Positions 1-9,162 are shown, counted from the first letter of the stretch. The stretch is 64,000 bases of DNA from Microseira wollei NIES-4236 (GCF_020521235.1 NZ_BLAY01000013.1:18595-82594), one strand, 5' to 3'. A program made the numbers and translations. Notes: generated by a model from the letters alone, not told the origin.

Positions 1-1
1 C

Positions 2-100
2 CTCAAAATAGCCTCATGGCTGACGGGAGTCATAATTGTGGCTGGAATTGCTGGCTTGGGTTACGTATTTTTCTTTAAGTCAGAAAACCGCAAATCTTAA
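2..100 (+). CDS. C-terminal end of an unknown membrane-anchored protein (partial)
   Basis: The frame is open from the window edge to a TAA at 98-100 and gives 32 residues. A hydrophobic stretch of about 20 residues (WLTGVIIVAGIAGLGYVFFF) is followed by a short charged tail (KSENRKS). This looks like a C-terminal membrane anchor. The rest of the gene lies outside the window, so no family can be named. It ends 16 bp before the first dynamin gene on the same strand, so the two may be co-transcribed. Confidence 0.5.
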   Translation, partial: LKIASWLTGVIIVAGIAGLGYVFFFKSENRKS

Positions 101-116
101 ATAGGATATAACCGCC

Positions 117-2189
117 ATGAGTTCTACATTTACCGCTGGAAGTTTGCTGGGAGACTTGGACAAAGTTGCCAAAGTCCGCCGGGAAATTGTTGGTTATCTT
201 GACCGCATGACAGATACTTTAAAACAAGGGGAATCCGAGGGTAAATTTTCTTCTGGAGGGTTGGGGTTTGAGCGAAATATAGAAGATTTAACCTTAGCCA
301 GTCAAAACTTACGCCAGGGTGTATTTCGCCTGTTAGTTTTGGGAGATATGAAACGGGGCAAAAGTACCTTGCTCAATGCTTTATTAGGCGAGAATTTATT
401 GCCCAGCGACGTGAATCCTTGCACCGCAGTGCTAACGGTTTTACGCTACGGTTCTCAAAAGAAAGTAACCGTTTACTTTAAAGATGGTAAAAGTCCGCAC
501 CGGATGGATTTTAAAACCTTCAAGCAGGAATATACCATCGACCCAGAGGAGGCAAAAAGACTAGAAGAACAGAAAAAGATTGCCTTCCCCGATGTTGAGT
601 ATGCAGTTGTAGAGTATCCTTTACCGCTGCTGGAAAAGGGAATTGAAATTGTAGACAGTCCGGGACTAAACGATACGGAAGCGCGCAACGAACTTTCGCT
701 GAACTACATCAATAATTGCCATGCAATTTTGTTTGTGTTGAGAGCTGACCAGCCTTGTACGTTAGCCGAACGCCGCTATTTAGAAAATTACATCAAAGGG
801 CGATCGCTAACGGTTTTCTTTTTAATTAATGCTTGGGATGAAGTTCGGAAATCGGTCATAGATCCCGATGATGCAGAAGAATTAGAACAGGCAGAATCCA
901 AACTGCGTCAAGTTTTTGAGAGCAATTTAGCGGAATATTGTCAAGTTGATGGTCACGATATTTACGAGGAACGTGTGTTTGAATTATCCTCGATTAATGC
1001 GTTGCGGCGGCGGTTGAAAAATCCAGAGGATACCTTAGAAAAAACGGGTTTTCCAGCGTTTACAGAGGCTCTGAGTACATTTTTAACCCAAGAACGCGCG
1101 ATCGCAGAACTCAGACAAGCCAGAATCCTCGCCCGTCAAACTTGCGATCGCGTCCGCGAAGCAGTTGACCGACGCATACCATTATTGGAGCAAGATGTCA
1201 ATGAATTGAAGCGAAGAATTGATTCAGTTGAGCCGGAATTCAATAAACTGACGCAAATTCGCGACCAATTCAAGGCAGAAATTTTTGCCGTGCGGGATAG
1301 CAAGGCGCGAGCGATCGCCGACTCTTTCCGCAACTATATTTTAAACTTAGGCAACACCTTTGAAACCGATTTCTTGCGCTATCAACCCGATATCGGATTT
1401 CTGGAATTCTTGAGTGCGGGAAGGCGAGAAGAATTCAACGCCGCCTTTGGGCAAGCATTCCAACAGTATCTAAACGATAAGATTTCTGCTTGGGAACTCA
1501 CCGCCACCGGAGAAATGCGAGAAGCTTTCTCAGAACTTACTAGAAAAGCGGCTAACTTTGGTGCAGCTTACAATCAAGTAGCCGGGGCGATTAATGAAAA
1601 GCTAATCGGGCAAAAGATCTACAGCACCAATCTCGAATCTGAAGACAATTCTCCATCTTGGGCAAGTTGGGCAATGGGGTTTATTTCCCTAGCTTCAGCC
1701 AACCCGGCAGGTTTATTGCTAGCCAGTGTAGGTTTTGACTGGAAAAATATCCTAGTCAACTGGATTGCCGTGATTGGAATTTGGAGCTTTTTATCAATTT
1801 TTTCCGTTTCGTTGATTACAGGGCCATTAGGCTTTGTTCTACTTGGTTTGGGAGTTGGTGCATTGCAAGTGGAGCAAGCCAGAAAAGAAGTAGTTAAAGC
1901 CACCAAAAAAGAGTTTGTAAAACACTTGCCTCAATTGGCGCAAGAACAATGGCAACCCATTCATCAAGGAGTTAAAGATTGTTTTGATAGTTACGAACGG
2001 GAAGTCAGCAAGCGGATTGATGACGATATTAATTCTCGCAAAGCTGAACTAGATAACCTGCTCAAACAGAAAGAATCTCGCGAAATTAATCGGGAAACTG
2101 AAGTCAAGCGGCTGAAGAATTTGGAAGCAGATGTGTCATCTCAATGCCGGAATGTTGAGTCTGTATACGAGCAACTGTTGGCAGTTTGA
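117..2189 (+). CDS. Bacterial dynamin-like protein (BDLP), copy 1
   Basis: A 690-residue large GTPase of the bacterial dynamin family, close in length to Nostoc punctiforme BDLP1 (about 693 residues). The G1 loop GDMKRGKST is at residues 76-84, a switch threonine lies in NPCTA (about 103), G3 DSPG is at 180-183 and G4 NAWD at 238-241. A long helical region follows. A hydrophobic paddle-like segment at about 515-590 would insert into membrane, and a charged coiled-coil tail ends the protein. Family members remodel or protect membranes upon GTP hydrolysis. The next dynamin gene (2932-5010) is a close paralogue with the G-motifs at the same positions, and bacterial dynamins often work as pairs. 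The ATG start follows AGGATATAACCGCC. Confidence 0.93.
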   Translation: MSSTFTAGSLLGDLDKVAKVRREIVGYLDRMTDTLKQGESEGKFSSGGLGFERNIEDLTLASQNLRQGVFRLLVLGDMKRGKSTLLNALLGENLLPSDVNPCTAVLTVLRYGSQKKVTVYFKDGKSPHRMDFKTFKQEYTIDPEEAKRLEEQKKIAFPDVEYAVVEYPLPLLEKGIEIVDSPGLNDTEARNELSLNYINNCHAILFVLRADQPCTLAERRYLENYIKGRSLTVFFLINAWDEVRKSVIDPDDAEELEQAESKLRQVFESNLAEYCQVDGHDIYEERVFELSSINALRRRLKNPEDTLEKTGFPAFTEALSTFLTQERAIAELRQARILARQTCDRVREAVDRRIPLLEQDVNELKRRIDSVEPEFNKLTQIRDQFKAEIFAVRDSKARAIADSFRNYILNLGNTFETDFLRYQPDIGFLEFLSAGRREEFNAAFGQAFQQYLNDKISAWELTATGEMREAFSELTRKAANFGAAYNQVAGAINEKLIGQKIYSTNLESEDNSPSWASWAMGFISLASANPAGLLLASVGFDWKNILVNWIAVIGIWSFLSIFSVSLITGPLGFVLLGLGVGALQVEQARKEVVKATKKEFVKHLPQLAQEQWQPIHQGVKDCFDSYEREVSKRIDDDINSRKAELDNLLKQKESREINRETEVKRLKNLEADVSSQCRNVESVYEQLLAV

Positions 2190-2236
2190 GCGTGAAATTT
2201 GATGTCAAAATCGCCAATAGTAAGGAGTGAAATAGG

Positions 2237-2641
2237 ATGGCGAATTTGTGGCGGAAAATCGCTCTTACTGGAGTGACTGCGACGGTGGCGATCGCATTCA
2301 ATATTATCGGTGCAAAACCTGCATCAGCCCAAACCTCTGTCAGATGCGAAAGCATTGATTATGAATATAACGAATGCCCCCTCGATACCCGAGGTGGCGT
2401 CACCTTGGAAGTAGATGTTCATTCTCGCGAATATTGCAGGTTAAATCGAAACTGGGGTACCGGGCGAGGTTTTGTTTGGGTTGATAACGGTTGTCGTGCC
2501 ACATTCAGGTCAGTTCGTCGTTGGGAGTATGATAACGACGATGACTACTACCGCGATCGCGATCGGCGAAACTACAGGCGATATCGAAGACATCCCCAAC
2601 CACGACGTTATCGCCGTCGTTCACCAGTTCGTTGCTACTAG
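2237..2641 (+). CDS. Small secreted Arg/Tyr-rich protein, function unknown
   Basis: A 134-residue protein with an N-terminal signal peptide: a charged start (MANLWRK), a hydrophobic core and an ASAQ-type cleavage site near residue 32. The mature part has four cysteines within about 60 residues (RCES, NECP, EYCR, GCRA), suggesting disulfides in the periplasm. The tail is very rich in Asp, Tyr and then Arg (DDDYYRDRDRRNYRRY...). The middle resembles DUF3011-like secreted domains, but I cannot confirm that. AAGGAGTGA precedes the ATG by about 7 bp. It lies between two dynamin genes; a functional link is not shown. Confidence 0.7.
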   Translation: MANLWRKIALTGVTATVAIAFNIIGAKPASAQTSVRCESIDYEYNECPLDTRGGVTLEVDVHSREYCRLNRNWGTGRGFVWVDNGCRATFRSVRRWEYDNDDDYYRDRDRRNYRRYRRHPQPRRYRRRSPVRCY

Positions 2642-2656
2642 CAATATCTTCCGCCT

Positions 2657-2899
2657 CGTTTACCCTCCAGAGGCAGAGCCTCTGCTCACTAGCTCCCAGG
2701 CTGGAGCCTGGGAGCCAGCATCTAGAGGCTCTGCCTCGTTTACCCTCCAGAGGCAGAGCCTCTGCTCACTAGCTCCCAGGCTGGAGCCTGGGAGCCAGCA
2801 TCTAGAGGCTCTGCCTCGTTTACCCCCAGAGGCAGAGCCTCTGCTCACTAGCTCCCAGGCTGGAGCCTGGGAGCCAGAATCTAGAGGCTCTGCCTCGTT
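2657..2899. repeat. Three tandem copies of an 80-bp nested inverted repeat
   Basis: Units begin at about 2657, 2737 and 2817; the first two are 80 bp and the third is one base shorter with small changes. Each unit holds three nested palindromic parts: AGAGGCAGAGCCTCT, an 11-bp stem with a 2-bp loop (GCTCCCAGGCT..AGCCTGGGAGC), and an outer pair AGGCAGAGCC/GGCTCTGCCT. Each would fold into a strong cruciform or RNA hairpin. The array gives open frames on both strands that are repeat artefacts. It separates the secreted-protein gene from the second dynamin gene. Confidence 0.95.
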
Positions 2900-2931
2900 G
2901 ATCGCCAAAAATTAACCAAATTCCACCCAAC

Positions 2932-5010
2932 ATGACATACAAAGTAGAAACGGAAAACTTCTTCAAGGACTTAGATAAAGTTGCCAAAGCACGCTATCAA
3001 GTTGCTGGCAGTTTGGGCAAAATTGCCACCACACTAAAAACCGCAGAATCCGCCGGAGAATCTGCATCTGGTAGCTTGGGTTTAGAAAGAGACATCGAAG
3101 ACATCAACCTCGCCAGCGATAAATTAGGTAAAGGCGTATTTCGCCTCCTAGTTTTAGGAGATATGAAGCGCGGAAAAAGCACATTCCTCAACGCCTTAAT
3201 CGGGGAAAATCTATTACCCAGCGATGTCAATCCTTGCACGGCAATTTTAACCGTTTTACGCTACGGAAAAGACAAGAAAGTAACGGTATATTTTACCGAC
3301 GGCAAACGACCGGAAACAATTGATTTCAAAGACTTTAAGCAACGCTATACCATCGACCCTGGGGAGGCCAAAAGGCTAGAACAAGAGAAGAAACAAGCCT
3401 TCCCCGATGTGAGCCACGCCATCGTCGAATATCCATTACCGCTGTTAGAAAAAGGCGTGGAAATTGTTGATAGTCCAGGTTTAAACGATACAGAAGCACG
3501 CAACGAACTTTCGTTAGGATATATCAATAATTGTCACGCGATTCTGTTTGTTCTCAGAGCATCTCAACCTTGCACTTTGGGAGAACGTCGCTACCTGGAA
3601 AATTACATCAAAGGTCGGGGTTTGAGCGTTTTCTTTTTAATCAATGCTTGGGATCAGGTGAAAGAAGCCTTGATCGATCCGGATGATGAGGAAGAATTGC
3701 AAGCAGCAGAAACAAAATTGCGGAAGGTTTTTAAAGCTAACCTAACTGAATATTGCCACGTGGATGGGTACGATATTTACGACGAACGGGTGTTTGAAAT
3801 TTCTGCGATTAAAGCCTTGCGGAAGCGGATTAAAAACCCGATGGTTTCTTTGGAGGGAACTGGATTTCCGGAGTTTATGGGGGCATTGAATACATTTTTA
3901 ACCAAAGAACGCGCGATCGCCGAACTCAGACAAGCTAGAACCCTCGCCCGCCAAACCCAAAACCACGTCCGCGAAGCCGTCGAACGACGTATACCATTAT
4001 TGGATCAAGATGTCAATGGATTGAAGCAAAGAATTAGTTCGGTTGAGCCTGAATTCAACAAACTCACAGACATTCGCAATCAATTCCAGCAAGAAATTAG
4101 AAACCTAAACAACAATAAGGCGAAAGCGATCGCCGATTCTTTCCGTTCCTACGTATTAAACTTAGGCAACACCTTTGAAACCGATTTCTTACGCTATCAA
4201 CCCGAACTGAGATTTTTAGATTTCTTGAGTCAATCCCGCCGCAAAGACTTTGAAGAAGGACTCAAAAAAGCCTTCGAGCAATATATCAGCGATAAACTCG
4301 CCGCTTGGAGTTTAACCGCCGAACAAGAAATGAATGCCGCTTTCTCCCAACTCACCAAAAGTGCGGCAAATTATGGCGCTTCCTACACCAAAGTCACCGA
4401 CATCATCACTGAAAAATTAACCGGAAAAAAAGTACAACCAATCATCGGTACATCTACTGAAGATAACTCGCCAGCTTGGGCAAAATGGGCGATGGGATTG
4501 TTTTCTTTAGCACGAGGAAACCTGGCAGGTGTAGCGATGGCGGGAGCGGGTTTCGATTGGAAAAATATCTTGTTGAACTTAATTACAGTATTCAGCATCA
4601 GCGCCATTATTGCTTCGTTTACCGGGATTGTTTTAGGCCCCCTTTACCTGGCATTATTAGGAATGGGCGTAGGAGTTTTGCAAGCCGACGGAGCCAGGAA
4701 AGAATTAGTCAAAGCCGCGAAAAAAGAGCTAGTGAAATATCTGCCGCAAGTCGCGAACGAACAAGGACAAATGATTCACGACGCCATTAAAGAGTGTTTC
4801 GATACTTACGAAAAAGAAGTATCAGAACGCATCGATGATGATATTAAGTCTCGCAAGGCGGAGTTAGATAACTTGCTCAAGCAAAAGGAGACTTATGAAG
4901 TGAATCGGGAGACAGAATTAAAGCGGTTGAAAAGTTTGGAAAATGAGGTAACTTCGGAGGTGAGGAATGTAGAATCGGTGTATCAGGATTTGTTGGAATC
5001 GGTGATGTGA
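2932..5010 (+). CDS. Bacterial dynamin-like protein (BDLP), copy 2
   Basis: A 692-residue paralogue of the 117-2189 product, clearly alignable end to end. G1 GDMKRGKST is again at residues 76-84, followed by NPCTAILTVLRYG, DSPGLNDTEARNE and NAWD. The helical middle, the hydrophobic segment (around SPAWAKWAMGLFSLARGN and the following GFDWKNILLNL) and the charged tail all recur. Divergence is greatest in the N-terminal 60 residues and the paddle region, as expected for a tandem duplication that has specialised. The two proteins may form a hetero-oligomer, as in other bacterial dynamin pairs; this is inference. Confidence 0.93.
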   Translation: MTYKVETENFFKDLDKVAKARYQVAGSLGKIATTLKTAESAGESASGSLGLERDIEDINLASDKLGKGVFRLLVLGDMKRGKSTFLNALIGENLLPSDVNPCTAILTVLRYGKDKKVTVYFTDGKRPETIDFKDFKQRYTIDPGEAKRLEQEKKQAFPDVSHAIVEYPLPLLEKGVEIVDSPGLNDTEARNELSLGYINNCHAILFVLRASQPCTLGERRYLENYIKGRGLSVFFLINAWDQVKEALIDPDDEEELQAAETKLRKVFKANLTEYCHVDGYDIYDERVFEISAIKALRKRIKNPMVSLEGTGFPEFMGALNTFLTKERAIAELRQARTLARQTQNHVREAVERRIPLLDQDVNGLKQRISSVEPEFNKLTDIRNQFQQEIRNLNNNKAKAIADSFRSYVLNLGNTFETDFLRYQPELRFLDFLSQSRRKDFEEGLKKAFEQYISDKLAAWSLTAEQEMNAAFSQLTKSAANYGASYTKVTDIITEKLTGKKVQPIIGTSTEDNSPAWAKWAMGLFSLARGNLAGVAMAGAGFDWKNILLNLITVFSISAIIASFTGIVLGPLYLALLGMGVGVLQADGARKELVKAAKKELVKYLPQVANEQGQMIHDAIKECFDTYEKEVSERIDDDIKSRKAELDNLLKQKETYEVNRETELKRLKSLENEVTSEVRNVESVYQDLLESVM

Positions 5011-5041
5011 ATGTTAGTTCAATTAAACCGAGTCGGCGATA

Positions 5042-5174
5042 CAGCCCGCCCGGAAATAAATTTCCGTTGCTCATAGCTTAAGTCCATTAAAATGGACTGA
5101 AATCTTAATAACAAAAATCCGTCGGTTTTAACCGACTTAAGCTATTAGCCAGGGATTTTAATCCCTGGCGGGCT
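5042..5174. repeat. Cluster of short palindromic repeats (cyanobacterial type)
   Basis: The segment contains consecutive hairpins: AGTCCATTAAAATGGACT, GTCGGTTTTAACCGAC and AGGGATTTTAATCCCT. It is flanked by GCCCGCC and GGCGGGC, which are inverted relative to each other. The same style (nAnnTTTTAAnnTn with GGCGGGCT) recurs at 19776-19894. It follows the second dynamin gene and may act as a transcript 3' end. No coding sequence is apparent. Confidence 0.8.
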
Positions 5175-5237
5175 GGCAAAATAGCGGACTAGCGAACGAT
5201 CGCTGCGAGCGCATACCTAACAAAAGAGAGCTAAATT

Positions 5238-5777
5238 ATGAACAACTGGCCTAATTGGATTCCGAAACCCAATGCGTGGATGAGTGCAATTCTCCTGATT
5301 TTACTCGTAAGGGGATTGGCAGTTATCCTCAGAATAATTCTGCAACTAGGTCACTCTATGACTTGGCTTCCACCTAAGTTGCAAATCTTGTTGTATTACG
5401 GCGCTTTACTGTCGCCAATTTTAGCGATCGCAGTCGTCCATCATTGGCTGCACGTGTTTTTAGATCAATCGTTTCCCAACACGCGATCGCCCGAAATCAC
5501 CCCCTCTAACAGCATCTTTCCCGGTTTGATGAGTTGGTGGGAAGGATTTTATGGTTGGATGGCGATCGCACTCGCTTTTCTCGTCAGCAGCATGATTTCA
5601 ATCATCTTTTGGCCATCGCCTAATTTGCTATACGGAACGCTTGCTTGGTGGGATGAATTGAAAGATTTATTCACCCTTGATACGCTCTATCGACTCATTA
5701 CTGCCGCCTATCTTTACCAGTTGGAACATATAGTTCGGCAGCATTTAATGTCGGTTGGTGCTTCAACTCGATCTTAG
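5238..5777 (+). CDS. Conserved-looking membrane protein of unknown function
   Basis: A 179-residue protein with about three hydrophobic membrane segments: residues 15-37 (AILLILLVRGLAVILRIILQ), 48-70 (LQILLYYGALLSPILAIAVVH) and 103-125 (YGWMAIALAFLVSSMISIIFW). The region between the second and third segments is rich in Ser, Pro and Trp, and the C-terminus is amphipathic. I do not recognise the family. AAAGAGAG precedes the ATG at a suitable distance. It stands alone between repeat clusters, so the context gives no role. Confidence 0.65.
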   Translation: MNNWPNWIPKPNAWMSAILLILLVRGLAVILRIILQLGHSMTWLPPKLQILLYYGALLSPILAIAVVHHWLHVFLDQSFPNTRSPEITPSNSIFPGLMSWWEGFYGWMAIALAFLVSSMISIIFWPSPNLLYGTLAWWDELKDLFTLDTLYRLITAAYLYQLEHIVRQHLMSVGASTRS

Positions 5778-5783
5778 GGATTT

Positions 5784-5816
5784 AGAAACCCGGTTTCTTA
5801 AAGAAACCGGGTTTCT
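5784..5816. repeat. CCCGGTTTC inverted repeat (dispersed family)
   Basis: AGAAACCCGGTTTCTT is directly followed by AAGAAACCGGGTTTCT, a near-perfect palindrome just after the membrane-protein stop codon. Related copies occur at 8596-8628, 10997-11025, 22842-22905 and 41092-41224. It could serve as a bidirectional terminator, but its dispersal points to a repeat family. Confidence 0.85.
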
Positions 5817-5879
5817 GTGCGAACGAGCGATCGCTTTTTTCCTGATTTTACAGCGGTTTTCAATTGGGTGCAATACAAC

Positions 5880-5984
5880 ATTGTAGGGACACGGCATCCG
5901 AAAAACTTTGAGTTGGTGACAAAACTTACTTTAGCCTTAGTCCCTACCCCCGTTTGATTCGAATGAAAATGGCTATAACTGTAT
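5880..5984 (+). repeat. Dispersed repeat, copy A (partner at 22719-22816, inverted)
   Basis: The segment runs from TTGTAGGGACACGGCATC to AATGGCTATAACTGTATTT. Read in reverse complement, 22719-22816 gives the same order of blocks: TTGTAGGGGCACGGCATC, a GGCGACAAAACTTACT block, CCCTACCCCC and GAAAATGGCTATAAGTGTATTT. The element is about 100 bp, with GTAGGG/CCCTAC inverted ends inside it. It is MITE-like and non-coding. Confidence 0.75.
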
Positions 5985-6033
5985 TTCAGCAAGTTGCAAA
6001 CCGTTATAAGCCCCCGGATTTATCTGTAAAATC

Positions 6034-6066
6034 AATCTAAAATCTAAAATCTAAAATCTAAAATCG
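6034..6066. repeat. Heptamer tandem repeat (ATCTAAA)n
   Basis: About five tandem copies of the 7-mer ATCTAAA end two bases before the ATG of the Rpn-like pseudogene. It is a short tandemly repeated repetitive (STRR) array typical of filamentous cyanobacteria. The same 7-mer array is found just upstream of proB at about 31968-31996. Confidence 0.85.
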
Positions 6067-6067
6067 G

Positions 6068-6845
6068 ATGATTGAACCACCCGCCGAATACGATACGACT
6101 TGGAAAGAAGCACTCGGAAAATATTTTGAACCCTTTTTAGAATTAGTTTTTCCTCAAGTTCACGACTTAGTAGACTGGACTAAACCGCCCCAATCTCTCG
6201 ATAAATAACTGCAACAAATTTTACAATAATCAGAATCTGGACTGCGGATAGCGGATAAATTATTCCAAGTGTGGCAGCGCAATAACCAACCCGCTTGGAT
6301 CTTAATTCACGTAGAAGTGCAAAGCCAAGATCAGTCAGAATTTGCCCAAGGAATGTACATTTATAATTACCGGGCATTTGACCTTTATCTGCGCCCAGTA
6401 ATTAGCTTAGGCGTATTGGGAGATGAACGCGCATTTTGGCTATAGTAGAGATGAGGTAATAAACCTGTTCCGGTTTATTGACCGGATGATGGCTTTACCA
6501 ATTGAATTAGAACGGGAATTAAAAGCAGAAGTAAGACGTTACCAGGAGGAAAGACAAATGCCATTTATGAGTCAAATGGAATTAATGGCAAAAGCAGAAG
6601 GAAGGGAAGAGGGAGCATTGCAAATTGCTCGTGAGTCGGGGCTTGCAGTTTTACAATTCCGATTTTAAAATGTACCGCAGGAGTTAGTTGAAGTCATCAA
6701 TAATATTGCGGATATTCCAAGATTGAAACAGCTTCTGCTTCAGGCGATCGCAATCCCCACCCTCGCCGAATTTCAGCAGTTATTGCAAACAGCTTCAGAT
6801 GCAAGCAACACAGGAGAAACAAACACCGCAACTGATTCAAATTGA
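6068..6845 (+). pseudogene. Rpn/DUF4351-type nuclease gene, decayed
   Basis: The ATG at 6068 opens EPPAEYDTTWKEALGKYFEP, followed by a stop after SLDK, a second stop after LQQILQ, then SESGLRIADKLFQVW, HVEVQSQDQSEFA and NYRAFDLY. The later parts are in shifted frames (SRDEVINLFRFIDRMMALP; MAKAEGREEGALQIARE), and the last part VPQELVEVINNIADIPRLKQLL ends at TGA 6843-6845. The order matches Rpn-family (PDDEXK) proteins with an IxVEVQ active-site strand and a C-terminal DUF4351-like helix bundle. At least two stops and two frameshifts make it nonfunctional. Its 3' end overlaps possible upstream starts of the next gene. Confidence 0.8.
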
Positions 6846-6900
6846 TGACTTGCGTTCGCTTCGCGATCGCATTTCTTTTGAACAATATAGGAACACTCAT

Positions 6901-8580
6901 ATGAAACAACCAGAAACTTACAACAACCTCGCCAACAATCTCAGATCCGCATTAGGTATCCTAGAACTCGATAAAACCTCCCAGCTTTATCGAGATGCGA
7001 CCTTAATCTGCAACTATCTGGAAAATCCCAATTTCCGCATCGCTGTTTTTGGCCCCTTTAATTACGGCAAATCCACCCTACTCAATGCCATGCTAGGACA
7101 GCGTACCCTCCCCATTGATTTAATTCCCACCACTGGTGCTGCTATTCGCGTCAAATACGGGGAAGAATTACAAACTCGCATTACTTTAAAAGATGGCAGA
7201 GAAATTCGCGAACAAGGGACGGATATTCTCAAACAATTTGCCATCCTCGACGACAACAGGCGAATGCGAGAAGATGTCGCAGAAGTTGAAGTTTTCTGCC
7301 ATCATCCCTTCCTGCAAACCGGGGTAGAATTTCTCGACTTACCCGGAACAAACGATCGCGAGGAACAAGATAACCTAGTCCGCGACCAATTATTGAGTGC
7401 AGATTTGGTAATTCAACTCCTAGATGCCCGCAAATTAATGACATTAGGCGAACGGGAAAATTTACGCGATTGGTTGCTCGATCGAGGGATTAAAACTGTT
7501 GTTTTTGTCGTCAATTTCCTCAATTTAATGGAACCCGACGAACAGAAACAAATCTACAGTCGCTTGCGGTTTGTTGCCGAAAGTTTTCGCTCCGATTTAC
7601 CCGATAATTTTAGTAACCTTTACCGCGTCGATGCCTTACCCGCTTTGAGAGCGAGGCTCAAAGGAGATGCGTCAGCAATTCAGACAACCGGACTCTCGGC
7701 ATTTGAATCCGCACTGCAAAGTATTGCGGCAATTCAAAAAGAGAAAAGCGGCGGTTATAGGGTGGGGCGTGTGGATGCGATCGCTACCAACCTAACCCAA
7801 TCTCTCCAAGCCAAAATTCAAACCATTTCCACCGAATTAGAAGCCGCCCAAACTAAACATAATACCAAAATACAAATTCAACAAAAAGCCGAAAAACTGA
7901 TAAAACAAGGCTTTGAAACTAGCCTAACCGAATTGCGGAATTGGCTCTCATTGTCAACCTTATTAAACCGCTATCAATCAGAAGCCGCCGCAGCTTTAGG
8001 GCAAAATCAATTTAAAACCTGGTCAACCGAATTTTTCCAACCGGCTTTGGTAAAGCATCAACAAGAAATTGTCAAGTGGGTGCAGCAAGCTTGTGAATTT
8101 TTCAATCAAGAATCTCCGGGAGATTTAATTATCTCATTACCGACTTCCCCAGAAATATCGCTGCCATCGCCACCAACAAATAAACCCAAAATTGCAGAAG
8201 ATTTGAACGATGCACCCGTGGCGGTTGCAGCGGGTTTGGGTTGGGTTTTAGGTGGCCCCGTGGGTGCTGCCGTTGTAGGAGGTGCAGCCTATCTTTTAAA
8301 TCGGAATGTCAAACAAGATAAGCCAAACAACTCAGTTGCTTATCAAAATCAAGCAGCACAAATTTGTGCCGATGCGGCTCAAGATTATCTGACTCGCTTT
8401 AGTAATGAAGCGCTGACAACGCTTATTCAATATGAAGAAACAGCCCAAAAAGTAATTAATTTTCAGATTCCTGCCGAGCCAATAGAAATTACTAACAAGC
8501 GCTATCAGCAGAATTTATTGCACAATTGCTTGGAAAACTTGCAGAGGGAATTAGAGGCGGTGAAGCGAAGTTTGGCTTAA
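6901..8580 (+). CDS. Dynamin-family GTPase, third and divergent copy
   Basis: About 559 residues from the ATG at 6901, which has AGGAA eight bases upstream. The frame extends back to an ATG at 6799, but that lies inside the pseudogene's coding sequence and has no ribosome site. G1 GPFNYGKST is at residues 51-59, with IPTTGAA nearby, G3 DLPGTND and a G4-like VVNFLN. A coiled-coil middle (QSLQAKIQTISTELEA) follows. Near residue 440 there is a Gly/Ala-rich hydrophobic segment (AVAAGLGWVLGGPVGAAVV), a probable membrane anchor. It is only distantly related to the two BDLPs upstream but probably acts in the same kind of membrane-associated GTPase process. Confidence 0.88.
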   Translation: MKQPETYNNLANNLRSALGILELDKTSQLYRDATLICNYLENPNFRIAVFGPFNYGKSTLLNAMLGQRTLPIDLIPTTGAAIRVKYGEELQTRITLKDGREIREQGTDILKQFAILDDNRRMREDVAEVEVFCHHPFLQTGVEFLDLPGTNDREEQDNLVRDQLLSADLVIQLLDARKLMTLGERENLRDWLLDRGIKTVVFVVNFLNLMEPDEQKQIYSRLRFVAESFRSDLPDNFSNLYRVDALPALRARLKGDASAIQTTGLSAFESALQSIAAIQKEKSGGYRVGRVDAIATNLTQSLQAKIQTISTELEAAQTKHNTKIQIQQKAEKLIKQGFETSLTELRNWLSLSTLLNRYQSEAAAALGQNQFKTWSTEFFQPALVKHQQEIVKWVQQACEFFNQESPGDLIISLPTSPEISLPSPPTNKPKIAEDLNDAPVAVAAGLGWVLGGPVGAAVVGGAAYLLNRNVKQDKPNNSVAYQNQAAQICADAAQDYLTRFSNEALTTLIQYEETAQKVINFQIPAEPIEITNKRYQQNLLHNCLENLQRELEAVKRSLA

Positions 8581-8595
8581 GCGATTCTCGATACT

Positions 8596-8628
8596 AGAAT
8601 CCCGGTTTCTTTAAGAAACCGGGATTCT
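8596..8628. repeat. CCCGGTTTC inverted repeat
   Basis: AGAATCCCGGTTTCTT then TAAGAAACCGGGATTCT lies 15 bp after the dynamin stop codon. It is the same family as 5784-5816 and is likely to act as a 3' end hairpin. Confidence 0.85.
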
Positions 8629-8650
8629 GTCGTTGAGCGAGCGCAAAAGT

Positions 8651-8918
8651 AGGGGCACGGCATTTCAAGACCCTCCCCGTGAGTTTAATGTTGTTGACGC
8701 CGTGCCCCTACACAACATTTCCATACCCTCCCCGTCAGTTTAATGTTGTTGACGCCGTGCCCCTACACAACATTTCATATCCTGTCCGCTTGAATACCCA
8801 TAGTTAGGACTGACGCGGTGACAAGGGAGAGCGGAGAGTTTTAATTAAGGGTGATTTGACGGACATCATATTAATACCCTGCTTGTGAGTTTAATGTTGT
8901 TGACGCCCTGCCCCTACT
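8651..8918. repeat. Intergenic tandem 55-bp repeats with GTAGGGGCACGGC ends
   Basis: The sequence AGTTTAATGTTGTTGACGCC with flanks recurs at 8682 and 8737 (55-bp period) and in a degenerate copy at 8888. GTAGGGGCACGGC at 8650 and GCCGTGCCCCTAC are inverted partners, so each unit can fold. The remainder of the gap to 9162 holds a further GTAGGGACACGGC copy near 9020 and no gene that I can see. Confidence 0.85.
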
Positions 8919-9162
8919 CTCGGTTGAAAATTGCTGTAAAGACGCAACCATTACCAGCAAAACGAGGTTTTCCGAAAAAACCTTCCAATTTGTTGTAGCA
9001 GATACTTATCTACAACAAGTAGGGACACGGCTTCAGTAATTTTTGTTTTCAACGCAAAGATATTGCCATATTCCCTACTCAATAAATTTATGTCGCAGTC
9101 ATGACAACAATGGTGCCAGTTTCTGCCAAACTACGACCTAGTGCTTAAAGGAGATTTCATCT

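Noticed and set aside
2657..2899. CRISPR-like array
   Set aside because: The units are repeated in full with no variable spacers and no cas genes; it is a tandem repeat.
2472..2915. 147-residue open frame overlapping the secreted-protein gene and the 80-bp repeats, with an 82-residue frame on the other strand
   Set aside because: Both are generated by the tandem palindromic repeat (period 80 with compensating frames) and have no independent support.
5798..5992. Minus-strand frame resembling the plus-strand frame at 22706-22924 (LKYnYSHF...NQnGVG)
   Set aside because: Similarity is explained by the shared dispersed DNA repeat on which both frames lie; no start site or conservation beyond it.
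6799..6900. N-terminal extension of the third dynamin from ATG 6799
   Set aside because: This segment is the 3' end of the Rpn-like pseudogene in another frame and lacks a ribosome site, whereas ATG 6901 has AGGAA.
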